Assembly (NCBI GenBank): GCA_027382625.1
Contig: JAJKFJ010020768.1
Span: forward strand, 108,880 to 172,879
Length of the DNA: 64,000 nt
Direction of reading: 5' to 3'
From: Tetmemena sp. SeJ-2015
Lineage: Eukaryota > Ciliophora > Spirotrichea > Sporadotrichida > Oxytrichidae
This document shows positions 38,635 to 50,890 of this stretch, in pieces. The position numbers were made by a program, and so were the translations under genes. Under the pieces are notes generated by a model, which did no database searches, had not been told where the DNA came from, and worked only from the letters and a program-made list of their open reading frames with translations. Position 1 is the first letter of the stretch, and every line of letters starts with the position of its first letter.

Positions 38635-39689
38635 TATTTGCATTTATGAACAACAGCTATTGCATCCCAATCTTCATTAACTTAAGAGACTATAAATGCT
38701 ATCTTTATGTTTTCCTTTTCTAGCTATCTTTGAATGATCAACTTATATGAATTTCTACAATAGCAGCATATGATGTCAAAGAAACTCCTCCAATCATCTC
38801 CAAGAGTAGCAGTCATGATCAGGTTTGAGTACTCAGTGTGAGAATTAGTTGCTAAGAACATCTTCTTTCCATTATTATTTTGAGATATTAAATGTACTTG
38901 GAGGGATCTTTGACCATTTTTGGAAAGAACTTTTTACCCTATAATAATTTATATAAGGATGATCCTCAGCAATATCGTGATATGTTTTAGTCTTTAGGAG
39001 TAGATGAAATATAAGAAGAATATACAACTTGATAAACTATTGCTACTTTGGGAGTGTCTAATTAATTATACTTAGTAAGATGAGTGGTATTTGGCCACTG
39101 ATAGTGGGAGAAAATGGGAGGGCTTCCATACTGATCCTAAATTTCTTATTTGGATAAGTGTCTGAACCCTTTCATAGCTCTAATTACCTCTTGACCTTCA
39201 GCCATCTGCAGTACTATACCATTGTCTATGTCAAATACCCTAAAATTAGAGGAAATTAATATTCAAGCAAAGTTGCATGTAGTTCTCTAATTTGAAGAAG
39301 TCCTTAATTGCCCGAGGATACCCCATCTCTATGAAGTCATCTAGCTCCTCATCAACCAATAACTCTTAATTTTAATAGAAATTATAGAAAACGAGAATAT
39401 ATGCTTACATATTTTCAAAAGCTTTTGGTTTAAATTCTTTGAAATATTATTTAATTGTTTCCTTAATTTTTTTAATATTTGAAGCTATAATTAATTTGAA
39501 CTCCACTAGTGAAGCAACATTATATTTAACGAGACAGTGATCTGCGTCAAAGCCAACAACATCATAATCATTTATAAGATTTGGCATTCTCTAATCAGTA
39601 AAGAAGTGTTGCTTTACTTCTGCTGGAATAGTATCTGTAGGCCTATCTCCTATTGTAGCACTGCTTTGTTGGGAAGATATTGAGTTCAT
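38635..39689 (-). CDS. Scrambled NT5DC1-like HAD nucleotidase, cluster 2 (start and alternate MDSs)
   Basis: Start MNSISSQQSSATIGDRPTDT at 39687-39689. DYDVVGFDADHCLVKYNVAS is the HAD DxD motif (human NT5DC1: VVGFDLDHTLCRYN). EELDDFIEMGYPRAIKDFF, VFDIDNGIVLQMAEGQEVIR and TPKVAIV lead to pointer AATAGTTT (39034-39041 = 35719-35726). The order then alternates: AAAGTTCTTT (35570-35579 = 38924-38933), ACATTTAATATC (38884-38895 = 35544-35555), ATAATGGA (35500-35507 = 38868-38875), GTAGAAA (38752-38758 = 35471-35477), AGTTAAT (35245-35251 = 38676-38682), GCAAATA (38635-38641 = 35051-35057). MDS 38752-38875 carries GKKMFLATNSHTEYSNLIMT and GDDWRSFFDIICCY; MDS 38635-38682 carries NEDWDAIAVVHK. Every junction keeps frame. 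Unresolved IESs or introns lie near 39240-39290 and 39360-39410. Confidence 0.9.
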
Positions 39690-40031
39690 ATTTAATCTTA
39701 CTATTCTATATTTCAGTATTATCTGTACGTAAATGACTAGAGAAAGTATTAAATTAAGTTTATCTGAGAATTTAAAATAATTCAATATATTCTTTCCAGC
39801 ATGAATCGCAAAGACAGAATGCAACCCAATTATAATTATTTGCTTTACATAAAAATAATATAATGATAATTTGATTTAGAATGATGTAGGGAACTATTTT
39901 ATTCTTAAATCTCAAATATAGGTGGTTATGACGAGTGTGAATCTTCAAAACCAGATCATAAGAAACATTAGTAGCCATCAATAAATTGTAATAGCATCAG
40001 CTCTGGACTTGAGATAGAGTATAAATTATCC
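39690..40031. other. Upstream region between divergent starts; possible short minus frame
   Basis: A minus frame from 39978 (MATNVSYDLVLKIHTRHNHL, then YLRFKNK) has a coding look but then becomes AT-rich. It may be an upstream exon or MDS of the nucleotidase, or the start of another gene; I could not connect it. The plus-strand gene begins at 40032. Confidence 0.35.
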
Positions 40032-42801
40032 ATGAGCATAAGAATCCAATATCTCGCTACTCAATTGACAGACTAACTCTAACAGTAAGTTACATTTATT
40101 TATCCCTAATTCTTAATAGAATTGTGGAATAACGAGTGAAGCAGTGGATAGAATCTACAGAGGACTGTTTGTTTACAGCATAGGATTTTATGAAATGCTC
40201 TAGAAGAGTCTTCACCATGCCGAGAACAAATAAACGTGAAGACAATTATTGATTTCTAAGAATTAACTTTTTAGATTATTTTTGTCTTTTTAAATATTTT
40301 TTGTATGTGTTTACTCAATCTTATCTGCACTCTGGAAGGTGTTTGCAATTTTATTAGAGTACTGCTGCAAATCTAACTACTAAATGCTAATCTCAAAGAT
40401 ATATATAAATCATTTATGCATAATTGAGAGAAACCTGAAGGAAAACCTTGAATCTCTCTAACATAAGAAGGATGGATGTTTCCTTCTCAGATTAAAGTTC
40501 GAGTCTAAGCTAAATAACATGCACGCTCTCCACAGAGACTTGCAGGCAAAGTACAATTTATGTCTATAGAAATCCCCACTCCTTCAGTAAATTGGTGTCT
40601 GATTAAACTCCTCATTGATTGAGCTAAGATCTGAGAAAGTAGAGAATGAAAGTAAAATAGTCTATCAAGCTGAGAGGCAAAAATATTTTGGAGAATGAAC
40701 TCAAACTCAGATAGCTGAATGATCTAGAGTTGAGGATGAGCAAAGCTAACTCAGACATAGAGCAAAAGTCGCTTACTCTCAAGAACGCAGAGAAGTAATT
40801 GAATGAGTATCGGCTTAAGATAGATGCAAATAGAGCGCTGATAGATGGACTTACTAGCGAGAAAAATCATCTGGAGCTATCTTTGAAAGAGAACAGAGAT
40901 TAGAAGGAGCAGTATAAGGAAAAATGCGACCGCCTTCAGCTAATGCATGAACAAGTATTCTAGGAGATGCAAGAGTACAAGAAGCAGCTTGTTGGAATTC
41001 AGGAAATCAAAAAAGATAGAGACGATAGAATCGAAAAACTCAGAGAAGATTTCCATGAACTCAACAAAAACTATTCTAATAAACTTGATCGTAAGCCACT
41101 TTCAGTTAAATCACATCTTTGAGGAATATGAGCAACTTAAACCTATTAAATCATTCCTCTTATATGCAATGGCAAGTAATTAATATAAAAGTCAAGAGAT
41201 CAAACTAAATTAAGACTCTCTAGTTTGAAGATTTGAGAAGCTATACTCGAAGACAATTTTATCTAATTTTAGAGAATGGAAGAGCATTAAACTCTAATTA
41301 AGAATTTTGAGGGCGTCTCTGAATCTCTAAAAAAGGAAATAGATAGGAGTGCAGAACTTGATTATCAAGTTCAATAGTACAGTAGACAAATGATTATTGG
41401 AATATATTCTGGAGGAAATAGAAGAGCTAGAAAAGAAAATAGAGGCCTAAAAAGAAATAGAACAGCAGAACAATATAATGGCTGAGAAGATTAAGCTATT
41501 AGAAGATGCTTTGGAAAAATTAATAAGAAGGAGCTAATCTTATGAACAGAGGTATACAAACCAAAAAGCCAAAGGTTAAGGAGAGAAATATCTAAACTGA
41601 TTTTGTACCAGCATATATACAATATATTAAATTAGGCCACTCAGGCTTCCACTAAGAATTCCATAAATGCGAACAACAAAAAACCTAGAATATCAAGTGC
41701 AGCTAACACTAATTCAACTATGGGAATGAGTGGACCTAATCTAATGAGAGACCCTTCTCAAGGTATGGCATCTACTATTGTTAATAGCTAAGGAGATCTT
41801 TACCTGCAAGAAGGTATAAATTTTGGAAGTGGCTCAAATAAACTTAAATCTGATTTGAAAATACTGTTAACTTAATTTGCAATTTTATCGCAGATTACGA
41901 TAGAGTTATAAGAAGCGCAGCACATAAGTATAGACACATGGTTCCCTCATCTGAGGCTATAATGGAGGAAGAGGGAGACAATATAGCTTTCACAAGACCA
42001 GTAGGAGGAGGAATGTTTAAAAGAAACTCCAACATAGATGACACAGATGATAACTACGATAAATCTACCCTTAGGCAAACTGGAACTAACTATAATTAGT
42101 ACGATACACTCGGAAATCACATGAATACTCATAACAGCAAGGCAACCTACTTCTATCAAAGACAAGATTCTCAGTCTTACTCTTAACCTAGAATAATGAG
42201 CGGCTAGAGTTAACCTGTAACTGCTCTTCAGAAGCATCACTAGGCCTCTAGACTCAACTAGCAACAGTAAAACATAGGAAGCATAGAACATTAAGAATCT
42301 ATCAAGAAGCAGCACTCGACACACTCGAGTAAGCGATCAGGAGGCGAACCTAAAGAGGATGCCACATCAGAAGTGCTTCGATCGGTTTATGAGAAAAGGG
42401 TTAGCTCTAGTGGAGTACATAGGCAGAGCTTTATGGGTATTCAAGCTAGCAGGCCAGTCACAGTTCCGGATCAAGCTATGAGAAATATGTCTGGACTTCA
42501 AAATAATCGATTAAGTCAGCCTGCCAGTGGGTTTGGAATTGCATCTGGCTTCAATTCAAATGAAGGTGGAACTATAGATTCCATGGTGACACCTTCTGAT
42601 GCGGCCTCTTAACTAAACCGCTTGAGATTTGAGAATCAACAGTACCACAATAATCTGATGTCACACACCAGCTCAAATTTCAGATAGATGCCTACCAATC
42701 TATTGTAGCATTAGCAATCCTCAAAGTCTAATGAGAGAGGAGTCAAGGGAAAACCCTCAATCAAAACTCTTATTAAAGTTGCAACTGCAAGAGACAGCTG
42801 A
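40032..42801 (+). CDS. Coiled-coil protein, probably ciliary/cytoskeletal
   Basis: Start MSIRIQYLATQLTDQLQ, then after an intron or IES VDRIYRGLFVYSIGFYEMLQ, a short conserved-looking block. Coiled-coil segments follow (LKFESKLNNMHALHRDLQAK, LIELRSEKVENESKIVYQAE, KSLTLKNAEKQLNEYRLKID, YKEKCDRLQLMHEQVFQEMQ, FEEYEQLKPIKSFLLYAMAS). The C-terminal third (from 41940) is Ser/Asn/Gln-rich and basic (GGGMFKRNSNIDDTDDNYDK, SIKKQHSTHSSKRSGGEPKE, SVYEKRVSSSGVHRQSFMGI) to TGA 42799-42801. Frame changes near 40120, 40690, 41080-41250, 41390 and 41840 mark IESs. Family not identified. Confidence 0.65.
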
Positions 42802-42926
42802 TTACAACTTTTATGCATATATAAATTGAAATACGTTTAAATGAAGATCGTAGTATTTAAATTCAACGCTTGAAAGAAAGAGTAAAAATAAAATTCTTCA
42901 AGGGGTGAGGATTATAATTTAATTAA

Positions 42927-45900
42927 ATGTTTGCAAAGCAACTTAAATAAATTACAAGCAGAGCTAATATTCTAGAAAAATCTGCTTTTAATCTGAGCCA
43001 GAGATAAATTATCAACCGCATTTAGATGAGGGCTCAAACTCAGATGCCCTCACAGCAGGTCATCTACTATCCTTTCTTCAATAAATTCGGATTCGCTACT
43101 TCTGGGAAAGAATTTAACAATTTTTATTTCCAGATGTAGAGGGTACTGTGAGCATAGAGTAAGAAGGAGATGCGGCTGCTGACCACCCACAGGGATCAGA
43201 GCAAGGTAAAAAAGACCATTCTTGTCACAATAAAGATGTTGCATTTTCGTTGGCATCTAAAATTTTGCTTCATTCAATCTAAGTTAATGAGTTTAATTAA
43301 AAATAATTTAATACACTCCATTATACAACAAAAAATGCATAAATTTTTCTTACCTATGAGGATTTTAAGGTTCCAATAAAAATTGAATATTATTCCTAAT
43401 ACTTATGATGTCAAAATTGATTCTCCATAAATGCTGATTAAATTTAAAATTTGAACGAGAGATTAATTTGAACAGACATTTTTCATTTCCTATACTTTAT
43501 TTTATTTAATTAAAAAGATAATTCTTGATATGCCTATAGATCCTAATTATAAATTTAAGAATGATTTTAGGTGGAGGAGATAAAAAGAAATATGAACTAG
43601 ACTCAACTTACAGATTGATCCCAGTTGCAGATCACCCCCTATTCCCAGGCTCTTCAACTGCAGTCTCTGTCACTCATGATCAGTTTTAGGTTAGTCAAAT
43701 TAATCAATTCTATAGAGCTCATCAACTTTATTTCATCCGTTTGAAGACTTAAAAATATCAATCTATTAATTCTATTTTCTTTTAAATTTAAATTTGTAAG
43801 ACTTTGTGATTTGATAAGTTGTATAGATGCTGAAGAATATTGATATGGTTATAAATACATTTACTTTAATTTAGGTTGTGGCTTCAGTTGTTAAGAATGA
43901 AGCTATTTTAAAAGAAGGAAAGGACATTTTGTAGACTTTGTAAGAATAGCATTTGGTCATATCTAAATTAGGCAGCAGAATTAAGCACCTGTAGGCTTGC
44001 CCAAGATTAGAAGCATCGACGATATTTTCCAGATTGGAGTATTTTGCCACGCCAAAGTTAAAGAAGACCCTCAAAACCCATTCGCACCTGTAAGAGCCTT
44101 CAATATCTTATTGTCTTGTAGTATATGCTTACTATGTTCCCTACTTCTAAATTATCTTCATTTTGTTTAAAGCCAAGATTATTGAATCGATTGACCCAGT
44201 TTCGCCACTGGCCAGAGTTCGAGCACTGCCTTAACCTTAAAGTATTTTTACAAACTCTTCTATGTTTACAATTGAATTTAATTGGAGGAGAAAGTGACAG
44301 AGGATTAGCTTGACATAGCACAATCAGTTGTTTACAAATTCCTAAAGCAGCAATACCTCAGGTGCTACAAGATATCTCAGGACCAGAAGTTCTTAGCCTA
44401 CTTGCAATTCCTAGAGTCCAATTTCCGTTTAGACCATGTTCAAGACTTCATTCACATGCTACTCACTTGTGTTTCACTCCCTCAATACATCAACACTTAA
44501 TTCTCCTTATTAATTGATTATGCACACTTACAAGTTCCTGATAAACATCAGCAGACAATAAGTTCAAGAGGTATTTGAGGAGAGTGACTTGACTGCTCGC
44601 TTGGAAAAGATGAATACTATATTCACTGATTTCGTGAACAAACTAGAAATATGGAATAGACTAGAGGAGCAGTATGACTTCAGAAGCGATTAGGCAAAGA
44701 CTTAAAAGAAGCTAGAAGAGATTTACGAGAGTTTGAAGAAGCATTTTACAAATGAAAAGGATGAGAAGCAGGAGTAAGTCAAGGTTTAAGTATTTTGTTT
44801 AAGGAATTCCTAAAGAATCTACAAGGGAAGACTGTGCCAGATCATGTTATGAAGATCATACAAGAGGAAATCGATAGATTCTTATCCATGGAGAAGCATC
44901 ACAGTGAAGTTCAGGTAACGAGAACATATTTGGAGTACTTGACTAAGTTACCATTTGGAGTTGCATCACAGGATAACTTCGATATTAAGCTTGCAAAGAA
45001 GATTCTTGATGAGGGTCATTATGGAATGGATGATGTAAAGAAGAGAATCCTTGAGTTCATTGCAGTAGGTAAGCTTAAGAATTCAGTTCATGGAAAGATC
45101 TTATGCTTTGTGGGTCCTCCGGGTGTCGGTAAGACTTCAATTGGAGAATCGATAGCAAAGTCTCTCGGCAGAAAGTTTGTGAGAATTGCCTTAGGTGGCG
45201 ACAGAGACACCTCTACTTTTTTAGTTTTACTTTAAAGGGATTCAGAAGAACTTATGTAGGTGCAGTTCCAGGCAAAATAGTGAGAGCACTTAAATCAGCT
45301 GAGGTGGAAAATCCTGTTCTTTTAATCGACGAGGTTGATAAAATTGGTTAAAGGTCTGTTCATGGAGACCCTGGCAGTGCCTTACTTGAGATCTTAGACC
45401 CAGAGCAGAACTCTTCTTTCACTGATGATTATTTGGACACACCTATAGATCTATCAAAGGTTCTCTTTTTGTGCACAGCAAATATTTTAGAGACTCTTCA
45501 TCCAGCCTTGCTAGACAGAATGGAAATTATCAGAGTGTCAGGTTATACTCAAAATGAGAAGAAGAATATCTTAGACAATTACCTCTTACCGAAAGCTATA
45601 GAGGCAGCCGGACTAAATCCTTAGGTTCATAATTTCCGCATAACTGATCAAGTGAAAAACTACATTATTGAAAACTACTCAAGAGAGCCTGGTATGCGTT
45701 CGCTCAAGAAATTTGTGAATAGAATCACTGAGAAAATAGCATTCAATATCGTAGATCAAGAGGACTCTCCAAAAGAAGTTGTGGTTGATATTGACAATAT
45801 AGAAAAATACATTGGGCATCCACTCTTTAAGTCAAGCAAATTCTATTCAACTCTCCCTCCACCTGGAGTAATCATAGGATTAGCTTATAACGAATATGGA

Positions 45901-46518
45901 GGGTCAATCCTCTATATTGAGTCAGCTTAGAGTTCATTTGCTTTAGAAGGAAAAGGAGGATTGAGGGTGACTGGAAGTCTAGGTGATGTTATGAAAGAGT
46001 CTAGCTCATTAGCTCAAACCTACGCAAAGAAATTCCTATCTCAGTATATCAAGGATAACGATAAAGCAGCAAAATATCTAGAGAGTCACGATATACATAT
46101 ACACTTCCCAGAAGGAGCAGTTTTTATTTTAGTTCCTAAGGATGGGCCCTCTGCAGGAATTACAATCACCTCTTCTCTAATAAGTTTATCACTAGGACTT
46201 CCTGTGCCTCAAGATATTGCAATGACTGGCGAAATATCCCTTAACGGTAAAGTACTTGCGATAGGAGGAGTATCCATATATTTTTAAGTCAAAGAGAAGA
46301 CGATGGCAGCCACAAGAGAAGGAGTAAAGAGGCTAATTTTCCCCAAAGCAAATCTAAAAGACATAAATGAGTTGCCTTCGTACATTAAAGAGGGTATAGA
46401 ATTCCATTTTGTGGATGAATACCCTGAGGTATTTAAAATACTGTTCCCTCAAGTGCTTATTGATTACTAGCCAGAGCCAAACCTACAAGAGCTCAATCAA
46501 AATATTCATAAGGTATGA
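42927..46518 (+). CDS. LONP1: Mitochondrial Lon protease
   Basis: ATP-dependent AAA+ Ser-Lys protease of the mitochondrial matrix. The start [20 protein letters not shown] is Arg/Lys-rich without acids for about 20 residues, as in a mitochondrial presequence. The Lon N-domain has [29 protein letters not shown] and [20 protein letters not shown]. The AAA+ module has [20 protein letters not shown] (Walker A), [20 protein letters not shown] (after an IES), [12 protein letters not shown] (Walker B), [20 protein letters not shown] and [20 protein letters not shown]. The protease domain has [20 protein letters not shown] (catalytic Ser) and [20 protein letters not shown] (catalytic Lys, after an IES). 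Stop TGA 46516-46518. Several further IESs occur in 43130-44550. Confidence 0.95.
45215..45233 (+). other. IES, 14 bp, pointer ACTTT, in Lon AAA+ domain
   Basis: Copies at 45215-45219 and 45229-45233. Deletion gives [20 protein letters not shown], the conserved Lon segment; unspliced, the frame becomes STFLVLLQRDSEEL. Confidence 0.93.
46269..46289 (+). other. IES, 18 bp, pointer AGT, next to the catalytic Lys of Lon
   Basis: Copies at 46269-46271 and 46287-46289. The insert is in frame and its TAA is a sense codon, so no stop reveals it. Deletion changes [13 protein letters not shown] to IGGVKEK, matching IGG(L/I)KEK of all Lon proteases. Confidence 0.85.
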
Positions 46519-46761
46519 GAAAATAAGCATCCCCTTAGTTTTCTTAGACAGTAGTTATCATTAGTTTAGAAATAGTTAGCTAAGTTTCTAGAAAATTCTT
46601 ATGGATAAATAGAAAAAGAAATAAGTTTAATAAAGCTGATAATTTTTAGACTTCAAAATTGATTCATAAATGACTGCGAGATATAAGCTATAGTGATATT
46701 ATTTTCTCAATATGATTGATTTAATATTGAGAAATAAAAATTATCTTAAAAGATTACTCTC

Positions 46762-49700
46762 ATGAACTTAAAACATAAATTTGTGCATACACCAGCAGCA
46801 ACAGCCATTAAATCTGTTAAAGCAAAGGAGTTTACTCCAAGCAAGTAGCCGACACTTTAAAATTAAGCATCAACTGCTTTTAAATATTTTTTAGTGCAAA
46901 TCTTTCAATATAAAATTAGAAGCAAGAAAATACCCCGAAATAACTTCCATCTCCCTTTCAATTGCACCAAACAAAGGTCAAAAGCATTAATAAATCACCA
47001 TCTTTGAGAAACTATAAGATAAATCAAGTATCTTTTATTATATATTTGGATATCACCAGATCAAGGAATGAAATCTCAGAATTCCTAAATTAGCTCTATG
47101 GCTGAGAGAGTGCAGCAGGTTATTTAATCTAGTCCAGGGATAACAAATAAGAGGAATTAAAGACTCCCTCAAAGCCATTGAATCAGCAACAAGCATCAAG
47201 AGTCAAAAAAGGAATAATTGCAGTCTATTCTAAACCCTGAATTAGATGCATATTTATTTTGTGCAAAGTCTAGGACATAAATGCAAGCTCTAGATTTCGA
47301 GACATTATATTTTTATTCTAATGTTAGGCTTCTAAATCCTTCTCTTCATAAATTACATACATATTTATTCATCATATCTTATTTTGAAAATAGCGTAGGA
47401 ACTTTTCTAAAATGTAAAAGAGCAGCAGCATAACTCTTTCTATCATTCCTTCAACGAGGAGCAAAGCAATCCATTGAGAGATATGCAAATGCAAGATAAC
47501 TCATTATAATCCAAAGCTAATAAGTCCTTAATCAATAGCATACAAAGCTTTGTGCCTGCTCTAAACCTGAACGAGGATTAATATAGCAGCAAGGCCAAGT
47601 TCAGTCTAACTACCAATCAAACTCCTCGAATCTTTGAAAAGGGAGTTAATGCATCAACTAACGGGTAAATTACACAGGCCTAAACTAATAATTAAAGTCC
47701 TATTTCTGCCAAGAAATCAACAAATGGTGCATTAATGTTCCATAAGAGGAATCTTTCCAGCTCGAGCATTCAAAGCAACGGATCTGTCAGCAAGGAAAGA
47801 AGATCCAGAAGGGAGAGACAAGCCAAGCAACAACTTTTTGCAGAAAGTTTAAACATATCCGACATTCGGCCTCAAAGTAATCAAATACAAGGCTATTAGA
47901 ATAATTATACTGTTCTTCAACAAAATAACTCAATGATTTCGTCGGCAATAGAGTTAAGCTAATTAGATATGCCCTTGCCTTAATATGATCCAGACTCTGC
48001 ACATCATTTCCTTGCTTAAAACAAAAGCACCTCTAGAATTGATCCTCTCAAAATTATCTTTAGTATAATATATATACCTTTTAAGCTAAATTATTCAGGA
48101 TAATACCATAAACCTGAACGACTCTTAGTTGATCTTGTCAGAATCCTTCAATCTTGAAAATTCAAGCCCCTGTTTCAATCATCAATTCAACTTAAGATAA
48201 GATCTTAATAGTGGAATAGATTTACCACTTAACAAATCCCAACCTATCTTAAATTAAAGGACATCAAACCTTAATAATAAACTTAAGAACAACTACTTCG
48301 AAATTAAGGAGGAGTAACATTAATTAGAATTGGATGAAGAAGATGATTAAGATCACTAAAAGTTTTCTGGCTATAGGTTTCAAGGCTTAACAAAACCCTT
48401 AAAGTTATAGCTTGACGTAGATAATAAAATAAGACAGCAGCTGCTATCCTAAAAGCAACTAGATACTCCATCATCAAGGTAAAGTGATACATATCGAAGA
48501 GATGCTTCACTTGAGAAATTAGTATCAAGGAGATAAGATAAGCAAGAGATTCTATTGTTTGCTTAAAATGCAGCAGCCATTAAAATTCAGAGGGTATTCA
48601 GAACATTCATGGTATGGAATAAAATCAAGAGAATGGCATAGTTTAAGCAAGAAAACAATAGATAGATCAAGCTAAGGAGAATCCTTGCTGCAAAAGTTAT
48701 AGTCAGAGAGGTCAAAAGATGGCTTTCAACTAAGGAGTATGTTGTCCAAAGATTACAATAGCTTAAAGCAATTAAAAGGATTTAGAGATGGATCAAGTTA
48801 AATTTTATAATGAAATATTTAAAGCAGAGATTATATGATATGAAGATTAAAAATTGCAAAAACAAACTGTCTGCTTATGTTCAGGGGTGGAGAATTAGAA
48901 AGTGCTTGAGTCTGCTGGAATAAGAGATAAAGAACTTCGTGGTTTAAGATGATGATATGACAAAATCTATAATCAGAAATTCTTTCCATATTCTATTTGA
49001 TCGAGCCCTACAATAGAAACTTTATCTCACATCAGACTCATATTATTTTCATTAAATATTTTGCTTCCTCAACTTCAGAGTTCACTTCTGGTAGTTTATA
49101 TTTATAATCACCGAGCCTAAGATCATCTTTGGATATATAAAGTTTAATTATAATTATAATCAATGATTATAATAATTAAAAATAAAGATTAACAATAGGC
49201 TAAATATATCGATAATTGTAACTTTTTCAATATTATAGTTATTAAATTGAAGATTATAATTGGAGAAGGAGAGATTGAAGTGCCTGAGATATTTATTTAA
49301 GAATACTAAATAAATGTGGAGGAGAAATCGTAATCTAAAGTAAAATAGGCAATAGTAAGGGATATAAAATTGAAAAAGCAACAAAAGTAGCAAATTACTC
49401 CCCAGAAAATTAAATCAAATAACAGCCAGAGTAAATCAGGAATCTAAAATATTTCTAATAGGAGTCATGTAAAGAGAAGATAGGGTTCGACTTAGTAGCA
49501 GTAATAGAAGCAATTGGTTGATGGCACAGATGAAAGTCTTGACCCTTACTTGCTCCCCTCCTCTTCATACAGTCAATGCAATACCAATTCAGACAACTCC
49601 CATAGAAATTCCTACCAAGCTCACTAATCTAATTAAAGTACGACCAAAAAAAGCTAAAAGAGTTCTAAAGTCAATCAAGACTTCAAGAAAACTGTTATTG

Positions 49701-50759
49701 ATGTAATCAGCAGCCAAAATAAACAAATTAGAAATAGGAAAATTAACCACACCAAGTCAATCACTAAGATTTAAAACGGAAGCTTTCATTAAACAGTAAA
49801 CAATAAATCTGCATTCACAGCCAATAATCTTGAAAAGCTAATCGAACAATTATTATGAACTATTTAGTTTAATAGAGTCCGCTCAGAAGTAAGAGGAGCA
49901 ATTAACCTATCAGAATAAGTAGTGCAGCAATAAAAGATGGGCCAGGAGTTATCAACTTTTTTATTTATTAAACTTAAAGTCACTTAATCATCAATCTCTC
50001 ATTGTGAAATAAATGTCTACTAAGGAGTTGAAACTTACTTATTATTTTTAACCAATCAAGCGGCTCTCCATCCATAAATCTTCAATCATCCATATTGATT
50101 CAACCCAGGAGACGTCTATAATAAATGATGATAAATCCTTGTTCTCTCAAATTTTATGAACACTTTTTTATGTCTTTGCTTTTTGAAAATTCATAGAGAC
50201 TCTGAAAAAAGATAGGCGGCCACAGTGTAGAATTTATTTAATGAACTCTAACTTCCATAGCAGGGCCAGTACATCCCCCAAGCCTCTCAGTAGGGTTTAA
50301 AAGCTAGAAAGAAAATACAGAGCATCTCTAACGCCTAGTAAAATTGTAAACAATGAGTAGTAAACTAATACCACAATCCAGACTCTTAATTCATCAAGAT
50401 CAAAATTAGAGAAAAGAAAGGAAAATATTGTCTCAGTAAACTTAAGTACCAACAAGTCTGAAGAAGTAATACAAAACCTACTTCAAGTGAAAGCAAATGT
50501 CAAATCAAAGCTCAACTTAATACTTTTTAAGCAATGATTATGATTTAAACTAGTTAGAAACCATCATGGAGTATTTCATTGACCTCAAAATAGCAGAGCA
50601 AATGAATCCTTCAGGACATTAGCCAACAGAATTTGAAAGTTAAAAACAGCAAGAACTTGAATTATTTAGCAAGGTAAATTTAATTTTTGTCTTAAATTTA
50701 ATTAGGCTTTGCTTGAGGAACTAAGCTAGCATCACAAAATGATTACAAAGAAGCAATGA
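46762..50759 (+). CDS. IQ-motif protein with long disordered regions
   Basis: Start MNLKHKFVHTPAATAIKSVK; stop TGA 50757-50759. The protein is long and Ser/Asn/Gln-rich (QDNSLQSKANKSLINSIQSF, SVSKERRSRRERQAKQQLFA), with an acidic stretch (EIKEEQHQLELDEEDDQDHQ). At 48560-48990 is a basic amphipathic region with IQ-like calmodulin-binding motifs (AAAIKIQRVFRTFMVWNKIK, AIKRIQRWIKLNFIMKYLKQ, YVQGWRIRKCL). After about 49160 it continues as Lys/Gln/Ser-rich sequence (KQAIVRDIKLKKQQKQQITP, SLDPYLLPSSSYSQCNTNSD). The last exon follows a 32-bp intron (ELFSK / ALLEELSQHHKM). Many IESs are implied by frame changes. Two genes may be merged here. Calmodulin binding is inferred from the motif. Confidence 0.55.
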
Positions 50760-50890
50760 AGACTTTTGCTATATTTATTTCTATACATTGTCTAATTTCC
50801 ATTAACCTATAACATGTCTTATATTGATTTAGTTGTTGGAAGTTGAATTTAAATGAAAATAAAAATTATTTGAGGACCTAGCAAGCAATT

